A DNA stretch of 64,000 nt, from positions 2,407,001 to 2,471,000 of the forward strand of contig NZ_VLNU01000001.1 of the NCBI RefSeq assembly GCF_009765165.1. The letters run 5' to 3'. Every line of letters begins with the position of its first letter. Positions within the stretch are counted from its first letter, which is position 1. Of the stretch, positions 21,473 through 30,468 are shown one piece after another. The stretch comes from Lysobacter panacisoli (GTDB lineage Bacteria > Pseudomonadota > Gammaproteobacteria > Xanthomonadales > Xanthomonadaceae). The position numbers and the translations under genes are program-made. The notes below the pieces were generated by a model. It had not been told where the DNA came from. It searched no databases and was given only the letters and a program-made list of their open reading frames with translations.

Positions 21473-23083
21473 TCACATCGATCGCCCGTGTGACTGCGAC
21501 TGTTGCCGCTGCTCCTGCCACTGCGCCACGCGCGCCTGATGTTGCTGCTCGTACGCGCCGGCCTTCTCCATAGTCTCGGCGAGAGGCGGTGCAGGCGTGC
21601 GCAGATCGACCATGCCGTCAGACAGGAATGAGCCCAGCACCCAGGCCTTACCGTCGTGGACGTGAACCGATTCCACCTGATTCGGCCGCACACCGCCTTG
21701 CCTTGCCGCCAGCGTCAGCTCGGCCACCTTCTCATCGCTCGTGTCGGCCGGCAACTTATCCCGCAGCTCGCGGAACAGCGGATGGTTCGGGTGCGCGGGA
21801 TCGAGGTAGGTCGGCGGTGCGAGGTCGGTTTCGCCCTTGGACGGTACTGACCACGCTTGCGGAGTGCGCGCACGATCGGAGCCCTGATTCGGCATGTCGG
21901 AAGCACGATACCGTTCCGGCATGGCGGGCGTTTCGCGATGCGAGATGGCTTGCGGCAATGCGGGCAAGTGCTCGATGGCCAACGGTTCTACATGGTGCCA
22001 CTGGAACTGCCGGGCCAGCTGCAGATCGACCGGTTCCGCGTCGCGGCACGGATCGACGATCTTGCAGTTGGCCAACTCCGAGCGCAGGTTGCGTTGGCCA
22101 TCGTGGTCCATCCGAACGCCCCATACCGCCGTTGCGCCCTGGGTTTGATGGATCGTGTACTGCACCGGGTTGCTCGGCACCGGCCGATGCTCGAATAACG
22201 GCCGGTCGCTCAGTGCGTTGAGGTAGTCGGCCATGCCGTTGAAGGCCAGCGTTTCCAAGCCGTCGGCGCGGTTGCCACCGCCGACGTTGGAATGACCACC
22301 CGAGACGGGCATGTTGAGGAAGCGGCCAGCGGCGGAACGCTGCGGGTCGAGGATGGTCTGGTGCGGAAACAACTCACGCTGCTCGTCACGTGCGATCAGC
22401 GAGAAGCCTGAGACGACCGACGGCGGCAGGCGTGTGTCGTAGTTCTCAGGCATGTTCGTCGCGACCGGGTCGAACAGGCCGACGGCTTGTGCGACCTGAC
22501 CCGGTGGGATCAGCGGCGGGTGCGGGGTTTTGACCGTGAGGTTGCCGTGGGCGTCGCGGCCGAACCTCAGTTGATCGGGATGGACGATGCCGTACTCGTC
22601 CACCAGTCGCGCCAGTCCCGGCACCAGCACTGCGCCTCGGCTGTAGCCGACTTCGGCGAGGCGGATCTGTGCTTGTGGGTCTTGCTGCTGCCACTTCCAA
22701 GTTTGATCGGCCAGAGCCCGGTACATCCCCTCGATCTTGTCGTCCCAAGTGTAGGCGGCAGCGCCATCAACCATGCGGGTGATCGGATTCTTCTGTGTGC
22801 CGATGCCGGCTTCGTAGTGCGCACCAATCCGATTGGTCGGATCACGATTCGGTTCGTAAACCTGCTTCCACAACTCTCCAATATTGGTCGGCAGTTGCTT
22901 GGGGTCGTTGACATCCTGCCCGGTGCCATCGAACAGCGCGACGAACAGATACTCGTGCAGGTTGCTGCGACTGTGCAGCAGCGGCACGGGTTGTTGCGCC
23001 TGCTGCTGCCGCATCCGCTCGTAGAGTTCCAGATCCTGCGTAGTGGCCTGGCGGGACGTGCCGCCGGAAACGATGCCGCCCAT
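21473..23083 (-). CDS. DUF2235 (Tle1-like) phospholipase effector with XVIPCD-like C-terminus
   Basis: A 536-residue protein with a DUF2235 / Tle1-type alpha/beta hydrolase domain (about residues 45-290). It has FDGTGQD (51-57), the nucleophile S148 in GYSRG, D205 in LFDPVAT and H264 in SGGHSNVGGG. Tle1 relatives are antibacterial phospholipases delivered into rival cells. The last 110 residues contain DPAHPNHPLFRE, a middle GGVRPNQVESVHV block and a glutamine-rich tail. This matches the layout of the XVIPCD signal that sends effectors to the Xanthomonas-type antibacterial T4SS. No signal peptide is present. An immunity-type lipoprotein gene sits 17 bases upstream. The secretion route is an inference, because no secretion-system gene lies in the window. 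Confidence 0.75.
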   Translation of the reverse strand: MGGIVSGGTSRQATTQDLELYERMRQQQAQQPVPLLHSRSNLHEYLFVALFDGTGQDVNDPKQLPTNIGELWKQVYEPNRDPTNRIGAHYEAGIGTQKNPITRMVDGAAAYTWDDKIEGMYRALADQTWKWQQQDPQAQIRLAEVGYSRGAVLVPGLARLVDEYGIVHPDQLRFGRDAHGNLTVKTPHPPLIPPGQVAQAVGLFDPVATNMPENYDTRLPPSVVSGFSLIARDEQRELFPHQTILDPQRSAAGRFLNMPVSGGHSNVGGGNRADGLETLAFNGMADYLNALSDRPLFEHRPVPSNPVQYTIHQTQGATAVWGVRMDHDGQRNLRSELANCKIVDPCRDAEPVDLQLARQFQWHHVEPLAIEHLPALPQAISHRETPAMPERYRASDMPNQGSDRARTPQAWSVPSKGETDLAPPTYLDPAHPNHPLFRELRDKLPADTSDEKVAELTLAARQGGVRPNQVESVHVHDGKAWVLGSFLSDGMVDLRTPAPPLAETMEKAGAYEQQHQARVAQWQEQRQQSQSHGRSM

Positions 23084-23100
23084 GTATCACGCTCCTTGTG

Positions 23101-23739
23101 TCAGTAGGTATAGGTCTTGACCAGAATCAGGTCGTCGCGCCAGTCTCTCCGCATATGACCTGCGACCTCGACCTGCCTCTTCAGCGGAATCCCTTGCCGC
23201 ATGTAGACCCGGATCGTACGGTCGTTGACTTCCAGCAGGATGTGCGGATCAAGGACCAACTTGCCGTCGGGCTGTTCGACGATCTCCTCGCGCGGCACGT
23301 TGTGCCGGATCAACCGGTCCTTGAAGATCTCTCCTATATCGATCTTGGCTTTGTGCTCGGTGCCGTCCTTCGAACGCCACCTCACCTCGGCCGGGGGCGG
23401 GAAGTTATCGACGCCGTACCCGCCCATCCAGTGGTCAAGGTATCCGGGGCCGTACTTCGAGGAAGGTGGTGACGGCTTCTCGCTGCCGCTTTCCAGACCG
23501 CCATACCAGACGCTGCAATACTGAGTGTCGTAGCACCACGCGCCGAAATTGTGCCGCTTGAACTTCAACGGCCACTTCACCGGCTGAAGGTTCATCTCCG
23601 CGCGCACCGCCGCGAAGTACTCCTCGGAGTACGGCACCATCTCGGAAGAATCCCGACGCAGTGGTTTTGCGGCGGTGAGCGGATGGGCGCACGCAGCCAG
23701 TCCCAGACTCGCGGCCGCAGCCAGGTGCTTCAGCTTCAT
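23101..23739 (-). CDS. putative immunity lipoprotein for the adjacent effector
   Basis: A 212-residue protein beginning with a lipoprotein signal (MKLKH, hydrophobic run, lipobox LAAC with C17). The mature part is a conserved-looking domain (KFKRHNFGAWCYD, FPPPAEVRWRSKDG, DIGEIFKDRLIRHNVPREE, ILLEVNDRTIRVYMR) that I recall beside DUF2235 effectors in Xanthomonads. The expected role is to sit in the periplasm and block the lipase. The ATG at 23739 has AGGGAG 8 bases upstream, but the frame stays open for another 106 codons upstream, so a longer product from 24057 is possible. It is directly upstream of, and co-oriented with, the effector. Confidence 0.7.
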   Translation of the reverse strand: MKLKHLAAAASLGLAACAHPLTAAKPLRRDSSEMVPYSEEYFAAVRAEMNLQPVKWPLKFKRHNFGAWCYDTQYCSVWYGGLESGSEKPSPPSSKYGPGYLDHWMGGYGVDNFPPPAEVRWRSKDGTEHKAKIDIGEIFKDRLIRHNVPREEIVEQPDGKLVLDPHILLEVNDRTIRVYMRQGIPLKRQVEVAGHMRRDWRDDLILVKTYTY

Positions 23740-24057
23740 TTCGTCGTTCTCCCTTTCCTCATTGCGGCGATGCGCCGCCAGTTCCAGCTCCTGCACGACA
23801 GGGCGTGCGCGCGGTGACGGCGCCAGTTCCGGGCAGTCCTCCCACAGCGCCTCGTGGAACGGGCGACGCTGGATCGGAATCGGTGAGTGCTCTGGCTGTA
23901 TTGCCGTAGAAGGCTTCTCGACAGAATGCGGACGGAGACTCCTGAGCCATTCCGCCTGCGCGCGATCCCGTTCACGCCATCGCCCTTCGGACCAGAAGAA
24001 CGCGACCAGTACGCCCAGCGATAGCGATGCGCTGAGCGCCACCGCCGCGTAGATCAT
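23740..24057 (-). CDS. membrane-anchored segment in frame with the immunity lipoprotein
   Basis: An open stretch of 106 codons from an ATG at 24057 runs without a stop into the lipoprotein at 23739. It encodes one N-terminal membrane helix (MIYAAVALSASLSLGVLVAFF), then a basic, proline-containing linker ending in EERENDE. GTGGAG lies just ahead of the ATG. It may be a separate small gene that lost its stop, or the N-terminus of a longer immunity protein (23101-24057) with an internal second start. It has no family I recognise. Confidence 0.45.
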
Positions 24058-24266
24058 GATCTCCACCCTCACTGCCGCTCCCGCCTCTGGTAGACGCGCC
24101 GCTGCGCGCGGCTTATGCCCCAGAGATCACCGCATCGCGCGGGTTCGGGCAATCAGACGAAGTCTTGTCCGTGGGCCTGCAGCGCTTTCGGCACGGATCG
24201 CGTCGGCTCCTTTATCGATCGAGTCCACTGCGGGAGCGTCGAATGCGGGAGGGAGGGCCCAAAAGG

Positions 24267-24296
24267 AAAGGCGCCGTCCCATTGGGCGGCGCCTTT
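24267..24296 (-). terminator. terminator of ybdD-cstA
   Basis: A 10-bp stem (AAAGGCGCCG and CGGCGCCTTT) with a 10-base loop. On the minus strand it is followed by TCCTTTT, and it lies 22 bases past the ybdD stop. The remainder of the 260-base gap (24058-24317) shows nothing I can support as a gene. Confidence 0.7.
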
Positions 24297-24317
24297 GCCC
24301 AACCTATCAATGTGTGC

Positions 24318-24554
24318 TCAACAACAGCGACTACGCCCCTTCCCATACCGCGCATCCATCCGCTCGCGGAAGAACTCATCGCGGGTCATCGGTTCGCGGT
24401 CCGGGTGGTTGCGCCGCACGTGGGCGGCGTACACGTCGTAGTCGGGAATGCCGATCGCGAGCCGGGCGGTCTGGCAGCTCGCACGCCACCAGCGTGCGAG
24501 CAGGTCCAGGGCCAGCCGGCCAGCGTCAGCGGGCGACGGCATCGAGCGCGACAT
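24318..24554 (-). CDS. ybdD: YbdD/YjiX family small protein
   Basis: A 78-residue protein with the YbdD/YjiX core ([35 protein letters not shown]) and a terminal Cys-Cys. The family is nearly always encoded beside CstA-type pyruvate/peptide transporters, as here, where it overlaps the 3' end of cstA by 29 bases. Its molecular role is not settled. The cysteine pair is typical. Confidence 0.92.
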   Translation of the reverse strand: MSRSMPSPADAGRLALDLLARWWRASCQTARLAIGIPDYDVYAAHVRRNHPDREPMTRDEFFRERMDARYGKGRSRCC

Positions 24555-26586
24555 AGTCGGTCTCCTTCGCGGTCGGCGTGTTGGCGCGGCGCGCGGCGAA
24601 CGCGGCGCGCAGGCCGAAGAACACCGTGGCCAGCACCACCGCGACGAACAGCGCGCACAGTCCCGCGTCGAGGTAGTTGTTGAAGATCACGCGCGACATG
24701 TCGTCCATCGACTTCGCCGGCGCCAGCACCTCGCCGCGCGCGGCGGCGTCGGCGAACTTGCGGGCGTTGGCGATGAAGCCGATCTTCGGATCCGGGTGGA
24801 ACAGCTTCTGCCAACCCGCGGTGAGCGTGCAGATCAGCAGCCACGCGGTCGGGATCAGCGGGATCCACAGGAACTTCTCGCGCTTCATCTTCACCATCAC
24901 GACACTGCAGAACACCAGCGCGATGCCAGCGAGCATCTGGTTGGCGATGCCGAACAGCGGCCACAGCGTGTTGATGCCGCCCAGCGGATCGACCACGCCC
25001 TGGTAGAGGAAGTACCCCCACAGCGCGACCGCGATCAGCGTGCACACGACGTTGCTCACCCAGCTTTCGGTGTGCTTCATCGGCTCGTACGCTAGGCCCA
25101 CGAGTTCCTGGATCATGAAGCGCGCCACGCGCGTGCCGGCGTCGACCGTGGTGAGGATGAACAGCGCTTCGAACAGGATCGCGTAGTGGTACCAGAACGC
25201 CATCATCCCTTCGCCCGGGATCAGTCCGTGCAGGATCTGCGCCATGCCCACCGCGAGCGTTGGTGCGCCGCCGGTGCGCGAGAGGATCGTGCCTTCACCG
25301 ATTTCCTTCGCGGTCGCGGTCAACACCTCGGGCGTGAGCACGAAGCCCCAGCTCGAGATCGCGGCGGCGGCGGATTCGGCGGTGGTGCCGATCAACGCGG
25401 CGGGCGCGTTCATCGCGAAGTACACGCCCGGCTGCAGCACGCACGCGGCGATCAGCGCCATGATCGCGACGAAGGCCTCCATCAGCATGCCGCCGTAGCC
25501 GACCATCGGGATGTCGCCCTCGCTGGCGATCATCTTCGGCGTGGTGCCCGAGCTGATCAGCGAATGGAAGCCCGACACCGCGCCGCAGGCGATGGTGATG
25601 AACAGGAACGGGAAGAGCTTGCCCGAGAACACCGGGCCGGTGCCGTCGACGAACTTGGTCATCGCCGGCATCTGCAGGTCGGGCATCGCGACGACGATGG
25701 CGAGCGCGAGGATCAGCACGGTGCCGATCTTCAGGAACGTCGAGAGGTAGTCACGCGGCGCCAGCAGGAACCACACCGGCAGGACCGAGGCGACGAAACC
25801 GTAGGCGATCATCAGCCACGCCAGCGTCGTGCCCTTGAGGTGGAACACCGGGCCCCACGTCGGGTGCGCGGCGACCACGCCACCGCCCCAGATCGCCAGC
25901 AGCAGCAGGACGAAGCCGATGACGGAGACCTCGAGGATGCGGCCCGGTCGGAAGTAGCGCAGGTACAGGCCCATCAGGATCGCGATCGGGATCGTCATCG
26001 CGACGGTGAACGTGCCCCACGGACTTTCCGCGAGCGCCTTCACCACCACCAGCGCCAGCACCGCCAGCAGGATCACCATGATCATCAGGATGCCGATCAT
26101 CGAGATCACGCCCGCGGACGGGCCCATCTCGGCGCGGATCATCTCGCCCAGCGAGCGGCCATCGCGACGCGTGGAGAAGAACAGCACCAGCATGTCCTGC
26201 ACCGCACCGGCCAGGACCACGCCGAACAGGATCCACAACGTGCCGGGCAGATAGCCCATCTGCGCGGCCAGCACCGGGCCGACCAGCGGCCCCGCGCCGG
26301 CGATCGCGGCGAAGTGGTGGCCGAACACGATGCTCTTCGCGGTCGGCACATAATCCAGACCGTCGTTGCGACGCCACGCGGGTGTCGCGCGGGAGGGATC
26401 GATCACCAGCGCATGGCGCGCGATGTACAGACCGTAGAAACGGAACGCGATGGTGAACACCGACACCGCCGCCACCACCAGCCACATCGCGCTGATGGTT
26501 TCGCCACGGTGCAGGGCGATGGTGCCGATGCAGAACGCCGCCAGTACCGCAAGGGCGGCCCAGCCGAGCCAGGACAGACCTTTCAT
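24526..26586 (-). CDS. cstA: carbon starvation protein A (CstA family transporter)
   Basis: A 686-residue inner-membrane protein with many hydrophobic helices, of the CstA/BtsT family of pyruvate and peptide transporters. Recognisable parts are [33 protein letters not shown] and the N-terminal helix after MKGLSWLGW. The ATG at 26586 has GGAGGGG 8 bases upstream. Genes for this family are often induced on carbon limitation. The 146-base upstream gap shows no clear operator. It pairs with ybdD. Confidence 0.94.
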   Translation of the reverse strand: MKGLSWLGWAALAVLAAFCIGTIALHRGETISAMWLVVAAVSVFTIAFRFYGLYIARHALVIDPSRATPAWRRNDGLDYVPTAKSIVFGHHFAAIAGAGPLVGPVLAAQMGYLPGTLWILFGVVLAGAVQDMLVLFFSTRRDGRSLGEMIRAEMGPSAGVISMIGILMIMVILLAVLALVVVKALAESPWGTFTVAMTIPIAILMGLYLRYFRPGRILEVSVIGFVLLLLAIWGGGVVAAHPTWGPVFHLKGTTLAWLMIAYGFVASVLPVWFLLAPRDYLSTFLKIGTVLILALAIVVAMPDLQMPAMTKFVDGTGPVFSGKLFPFLFITIACGAVSGFHSLISSGTTPKMIASEGDIPMVGYGGMLMEAFVAIMALIAACVLQPGVYFAMNAPAALIGTTAESAAAAISSWGFVLTPEVLTATAKEIGEGTILSRTGGAPTLAVGMAQILHGLIPGEGMMAFWYHYAILFEALFILTTVDAGTRVARFMIQELVGLAYEPMKHTESWVSNVVCTLIAVALWGYFLYQGVVDPLGGINTLWPLFGIANQMLAGIALVFCSVVMVKMKREKFLWIPLIPTAWLLICTLTAGWQKLFHPDPKIGFIANARKFADAAARGEVLAPAKSMDDMSRVIFNNYLDAGLCALFVAVVLATVFFGLRAAFAARRANTPTAKETDYVALDAVAR

Positions 26587-26732
26587 GACACCCCTCCGTT
26601 AGGATCACCGAAGGGTCGCGCCGGCTTGCCCGCCGGGTCAATGCGCAATGCGTCAACTCGCCTGAGACTTTGGTCTAAGCGGCGCGCATATCCCGAGCGT
26701 TTACATGGACTTGCGCGGTTCCGGGGCGTTCG

Positions 26733-27740
26733 TCACAGCCATTTGGCGCGGCGCAGCAGCACGAACAGGCCGACGCATACCAGCGCGACCAGGCCGATCA
26801 TGATCCAGTAGCTGTAGCGGCCGTCGAGTTCGGGCATGTGGGTGAAGTTCATGCCGTACCAGCTGGTGATCAGGGTTGGCGCGGCAAGCAGCGCGGCCCA
26901 GCCGGCGAGGCGCTTGACCACTTCGCCCTGGTGGATCGTCACCAGCGACAGGTTCACGCTCATCGCCGCGGTCAGCATCTCGCGCAGGGTGTCGGTGGTT
27001 TCGTTCAGCCGCACCGCGTGGTCGAGCACGTCGCGGAAATAGAGCTGGCTCTCGTCGTCGATCAGGGTCGTGCGCGTGCGCGTGAGCTGACCGAGGATGT
27101 CCTGCAGCGGCGAGACCGCCATGCGCAGGCGCGTGAGTTCGCGCTTGAGGTCGTACAGGCGCTTGACCGTTTCGCTGCGGAACTCCTCGGCGAAGACGTC
27201 CTGCTCCAGCTCGTTCAAGTCCTGGCTGAATTCCTGCACGATCGGCATGAAGTTGTCGACGATCAGGTCGAGCACGGTGTACAGCGCCGCGCCCGGACCG
27301 TGCGGAAGGTCGTCGGCGTCGCGCTCGTAGCGCGCGCGGGCCGGCGCGTAGCTCGTCGATGCACCGTGGCGCACCGTCACCAGGTAGCGCGGCCCGACGA
27401 AGATGTGGCTCTCGCCGAAGCGGATGTGGCTGTCCACGCTCTGCGCGGTGTGGACCACGATGAACAGCGAATTGCCGTAGGTCTCGATCTTCGGACGCTG
27501 GTGCGCGTTCTGGGCGTCTTCGACGGCGAGATCGTGCAGGCAGAATTCTTCCTGCAGCTTGTCGAGGATCGCGTCTTCCGGCTCGTACAGGCCGACCCAG
27601 ATGAAGTTGTCGCCGTCGTGGGCGAGGACGTCGCTGATCTCGTCCAGGCCGATTTCGCGACGGGCGCCGCCGCGTTCGTACACGGCGCAGTTGACCACGC
27701 ATTGCGGCAGGCCGTGGCGGTCGGGGGCGGGGGAGTTCAT
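26733..27740 (-). CDS. corA: CorA family magnesium/cobalt transporter
   Basis: A 335-residue inner-membrane channel. It has a large cytoplasmic N-terminal domain rich in charged helices, then two C-terminal transmembrane helices with the defining YGMNFTHMPE (GMN) motif between them. The protein ends in the basic RRAKWL. The ATG at 27740 (MNSPAPDRHG) is chosen; another ATG lies 21 bases upstream. A hairpin separates it from the DUF4105 gene upstream, so it may have its own promoter. Confidence 0.93.
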   Translation of the reverse strand: MNSPAPDRHGLPQCVVNCAVYERGGARREIGLDEISDVLAHDGDNFIWVGLYEPEDAILDKLQEEFCLHDLAVEDAQNAHQRPKIETYGNSLFIVVHTAQSVDSHIRFGESHIFVGPRYLVTVRHGASTSYAPARARYERDADDLPHGPGAALYTVLDLIVDNFMPIVQEFSQDLNELEQDVFAEEFRSETVKRLYDLKRELTRLRMAVSPLQDILGQLTRTRTTLIDDESQLYFRDVLDHAVRLNETTDTLREMLTAAMSVNLSLVTIHQGEVVKRLAGWAALLAAPTLITSWYGMNFTHMPELDGRYSYWIMIGLVALVCVGLFVLLRRAKWL

Positions 27741-27749
27741 GCGCGAATC

Positions 27750-27770
27750 GTGCCCGCGCATGGCGGGCAC
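27750..27770 (-). terminator. hairpin between DUF4105 gene and corA
   Basis: A perfect 8-bp stem (GTGCCCGC and GCGGGCAC) with a 5-base loop, in the 38-base gap between two same-strand genes. No U-tract. It could be a weak terminator or a structure in the corA leader. Confidence 0.4.
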
Positions 27771-27778
27771 GGCAAGCC

Positions 27779-28975
27779 TCAACGCGTGCGGAACGCCTGC
27801 AGCAGGCCGAGGTGGATCGGCAGCAGCAGCGCGATCCAGTGCGCGTTGCGCTGCGGCAGCACCGGCAGCCAGTACACGAACAGCGCCAGCACCGCGCCAG
27901 CGGCAATGAGCGCGAGAAGGCGGCGGAACCAGACGCCCGGATCGCGTCCGCGCAGGGCACGCCACGCGCCCGGCAGCAGAAGCCAGCCCAGCGGGGTGAA
28001 CAGCAGCAGGTTCGCGTTGGTCCAGCCGTAGGTGTGGCCGGTGCCGAACCAGATGAACAGCATCACCGCGCCGAGCACGCCGCAGAGCAGCCAGAAGGCG
28101 AGGCCGACGGCGGCGGTCGCGCGCGGCGCGCGTCGATCCGCGAAGGCGATGAGCACGCCCAGCGCTATGCCCGCCAGCGCCCACGGCCACCAGCGCACCG
28201 GGCCGTCCTGCGGTTCCGGCGGCAGGCGATGCGGGAGCACGAGCTGTTCCTCGCTCACGATCGGCCGGCCTTCGCTGTTCTTCACCTCGCGCAGGGCCGC
28301 GGCCAAGCGCATCGGCACGTAGGACTCGCCCCACACCGGCAACGGACGGTCGGACGACGGCCCCAGGCCGATGTCGAAGCCCAGCCACATCCACCACGCC
28401 GGCGAGGCCAGTCGCACCGCCTCGCTGCGTGCGGTGCTGCCGTGCGAACGGCCTTCGATCTGCCGGCGCAGGCCGCCGTCGAGAACGCGATCGAGCGCGT
28501 CGCGCACGCGCGTGGAGCAGTTGTCGTCGAAGTACTGGTAACGGTAGTAGGCGTTTTCGGGCTTGGCGTTCTCGGCCAGCGCGTCGGCGAGTTCGCGCGC
28601 CTGTTCGGGCGTCACGTCCAGCCACTGCACGCTGACGCCGCGGCCTTCCTCGCGGTACTGCATCAGGTCCTGCTCGAACGGCAGCGCGGCGAGCCGGTAG
28701 CGCATGTCGTTGCGCACGAAGCGGCCGATGAAGTCGGGCTCGGTCGGATCGAAATAGCCGAAGTTGTACGAGGTCGCCGCGCCGCTGTCGGGATCGACCA
28801 CGACGATGGCGTTATGGCCGAAACGCTCGAAGAAGATCTCGCCCGGCTGCATCGTGACCACGCCCACGCGCGGCGTCGTCGCGGAAGCGATGCCCGCGAA
28901 CAGCGACAGCAGCGTGAACAGCAGGACCAGCAGCGACGACGGCAGCGGCGCGCGTACGCGCGACTCAGGCGTCAC
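27779..28975 (-). CDS. DUF4105 (Lnb N-terminal periplasmic domain) membrane protein
   Basis: A 398-residue protein with a signal sequence (cleavage near GIASA), a periplasmic DUF4105 domain (FFERFGHNAIVVVD, FGYFDPTEPDFIGRFV, YFDDNCSTRVRDAL with a conserved-looking Asp-Asn-Cys) and about four C-terminal membrane helices. The Cys-containing active-site-like motif suggests a hydrolase or transferase, but the function is unknown. I choose the GTG at 28975, which overlaps the corC stop by 11 bases. An ATG at 28999 is an alternative. It seems to be the distal gene of the phoH-ybeY-corC operon. Confidence 0.85.
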   Translation of the reverse strand: MTPESRVRAPLPSSLLVLLFTLLSLFAGIASATTPRVGVVTMQPGEIFFERFGHNAIVVVDPDSGAATSYNFGYFDPTEPDFIGRFVRNDMRYRLAALPFEQDLMQYREEGRGVSVQWLDVTPEQARELADALAENAKPENAYYRYQYFDDNCSTRVRDALDRVLDGGLRRQIEGRSHGSTARSEAVRLASPAWWMWLGFDIGLGPSSDRPLPVWGESYVPMRLAAALREVKNSEGRPIVSEEQLVLPHRLPPEPQDGPVRWWPWALAGIALGVLIAFADRRAPRATAAVGLAFWLLCGVLGAVMLFIWFGTGHTYGWTNANLLLFTPLGWLLLPGAWRALRGRDPGVWFRRLLALIAAGAVLALFVYWLPVLPQRNAHWIALLLPIHLGLLQAFRTR

Positions 28976-29861
28976 CCAGCACCCCGACGTGGAAGGCATG
29001 GACGCGGCGCGCGTCGGCGCCGGAGACGCGGAACACGAAGCGGCCGAGCGTGAGTTCCTCGCCGGCCTCGGGCAGGTGGCCGATCGCGGCCGTGACCAGG
29101 CCGCCGATGGTGTCGTATTCGTCGTCGTCAAAGTCGGCACCGAAACGCTCGTTGAAATCGGCGATGGGCGTGAGCGCATCGACCACGAACTGGCCGTCGG
29201 CCTGCGCGGCGATCAATGCGTCGGGATCCTCGGCGTCGTCGTGCTCGTCGTCGATCTCGCCGACGATCTGCTCCAGCACGTCCTCGATGGTGACCAGGCC
29301 GGCGACGCCGCCGTGCTCGTCGATCACGATCGCCATGTGGTTGCGCGACTGGCGGAACTCGCGCAGCAGCACGTTCAGGCGCTTGGATTCGGGGATCAGT
29401 ACGGCGGGGCGCAACAGCTCGTGGATCGTGCCCGGGCCGTTGTCGGCGACCACGCCGCGCAGGAGGTCCTTGGCCAGCAGCACGCCGAGGATCTCGTCCT
29501 TGTGCTCGCCGTGGACGGGGAAACGGGAGTGGCCGGATTCGACCACTTCGCGCATGAGTTCGAGGAACTTGCCGTCGGCCGGCAGCGACACCATCTGCGA
29601 GCGCGGGATCATCACGTCGCCCACGGTCAGGTCGGACACGGCGATCGCGCCTTCCATCATGCGCAGGGTGTCGGCGGCGATCAGCCCGTCGGCCTGCGCA
29701 TCGCGCAGCAGCTCGACCAGGTCTTCGCGGGAGGAAGGTTCGCCGGAGAGGGCCGAACTGATGCGTTCGAGCCAGGAGCGCGGTTTCTCCGGATGGCGCT
29801 TCTCGCTGCGCTTCTCGTGCAGCTCGGCCGGGTGGAAGCTACTACTGTCGTCCTCGGACAT
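28965..29861 (-). CDS. corC: CorC/HlyC family transporter-associated protein (YbeX)
   Basis: A 298-residue cytoplasmic protein with two CBS domains (VMIPRSQMVSLP and the LLRPAVLIPES region) and a C-terminal CorC_HlyC domain. The segment HMAIVIDEHGGVAGLVTIED is diagnostic. It is linked in E. coli to magnesium/cobalt efflux and ribosome-related functions. It lies downstream of ybeY as in many proteobacteria. The ATG at 29861 (MSEDDSSS) is chosen over a start 21 codons upstream. Confidence 0.94.
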   Translation of the reverse strand: MSEDDSSSFHPAELHEKRSEKRHPEKPRSWLERISSALSGEPSSREDLVELLRDAQADGLIAADTLRMMEGAIAVSDLTVGDVMIPRSQMVSLPADGKFLELMREVVESGHSRFPVHGEHKDEILGVLLAKDLLRGVVADNGPGTIHELLRPAVLIPESKRLNVLLREFRQSRNHMAIVIDEHGGVAGLVTIEDVLEQIVGEIDDEHDDAEDPDALIAAQADGQFVVDALTPIADFNERFGADFDDDEYDTIGGLVTAAIGHLPEAGEELTLGRFVFRVSGADARRVHAFHVGVLGDA

Positions 29862-29951
29862 TGGGTTCTTGAAGGCGCCCGGGGGGATGGGGCGACAACC
29901 CAGTCTAGCGCGGATGGGTCCCACGCGCTCGACGGCCCCGCGAGGCCGCGA

Positions 29952-30431
29952 TCAGTCCTGGTAAGGGTCGTCGAAGCCGATCGAGGCGAGGATCTCGCGC
30001 TCCAGCTGCTCCATGCACACCGCTTCCTTCTCGTCCGCGTGGTCCCAGCCGAGCAGGTGCAGGACGCCGTGGACGGTGAGGTGGGCGTAGTGCGCCGCGA
30101 CCGCCTTCTTCTGTTCCTTGGCCTCGCGTGCCACCACCGGCGCGCAGATGACCAGGTCGCCCAGCAGCGGCATCTTCACGCCCTTGGGCAGACCCTCCGG
30201 CATTTCCGCCGGGAAGCTCAGCACATTGGTCGCGTAATCCTTGCCGCGGTAATGGTGGTTGAGCGCGCGGCCTTCCTTGGTGCCGACGATGCGGATCGCC
30301 AGGTCGGCCTCGCGGATGCGGCTTTCCAATGCAGCGGCGACCCACTTGCGGAAACTGACCGCGGAAGGAATGCCGGTGCGCGGGACGGCGTAATTGATGG
30401 CGACGTCTAGACGAGTGGGGCCGCGGGTCAT
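29952..30431 (-). CDS. ybeY: rRNA maturation RNase YbeY
   Basis: A 159-residue zinc metalloprotein with the HGVLHLLGWDH motif (H-x3-H-x5-H) and the conserved block NVLSFPAE. It acts in 16S rRNA 3'-end maturation and ribosome quality control. It lies between phoH and corC in the conserved ybeZYX order, with 37 bases between phoH and ybeY. Confidence 0.96.
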   Translation of the reverse strand: MTRGPTRLDVAINYAVPRTGIPSAVSFRKWVAAALESRIREADLAIRIVGTKEGRALNHHYRGKDYATNVLSFPAEMPEGLPKGVKMPLLGDLVICAPVVAREAKEQKKAVAAHYAHLTVHGVLHLLGWDHADEKEAVCMEQLEREILASIGFDDPYQD

Positions 30432-30468
30432 GGAGGAGGTCGCTCGGATTCGCAGGATCGATTCGCGA

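Noticed and set aside
24056..24683. Plus-strand open frames in the gap between the immunity gene and ybdD
   Set aside because: Arg/Ser-rich, without start signals, and partly antisense to ybdD and cstA. The minus-strand genes explain the conserved parts.
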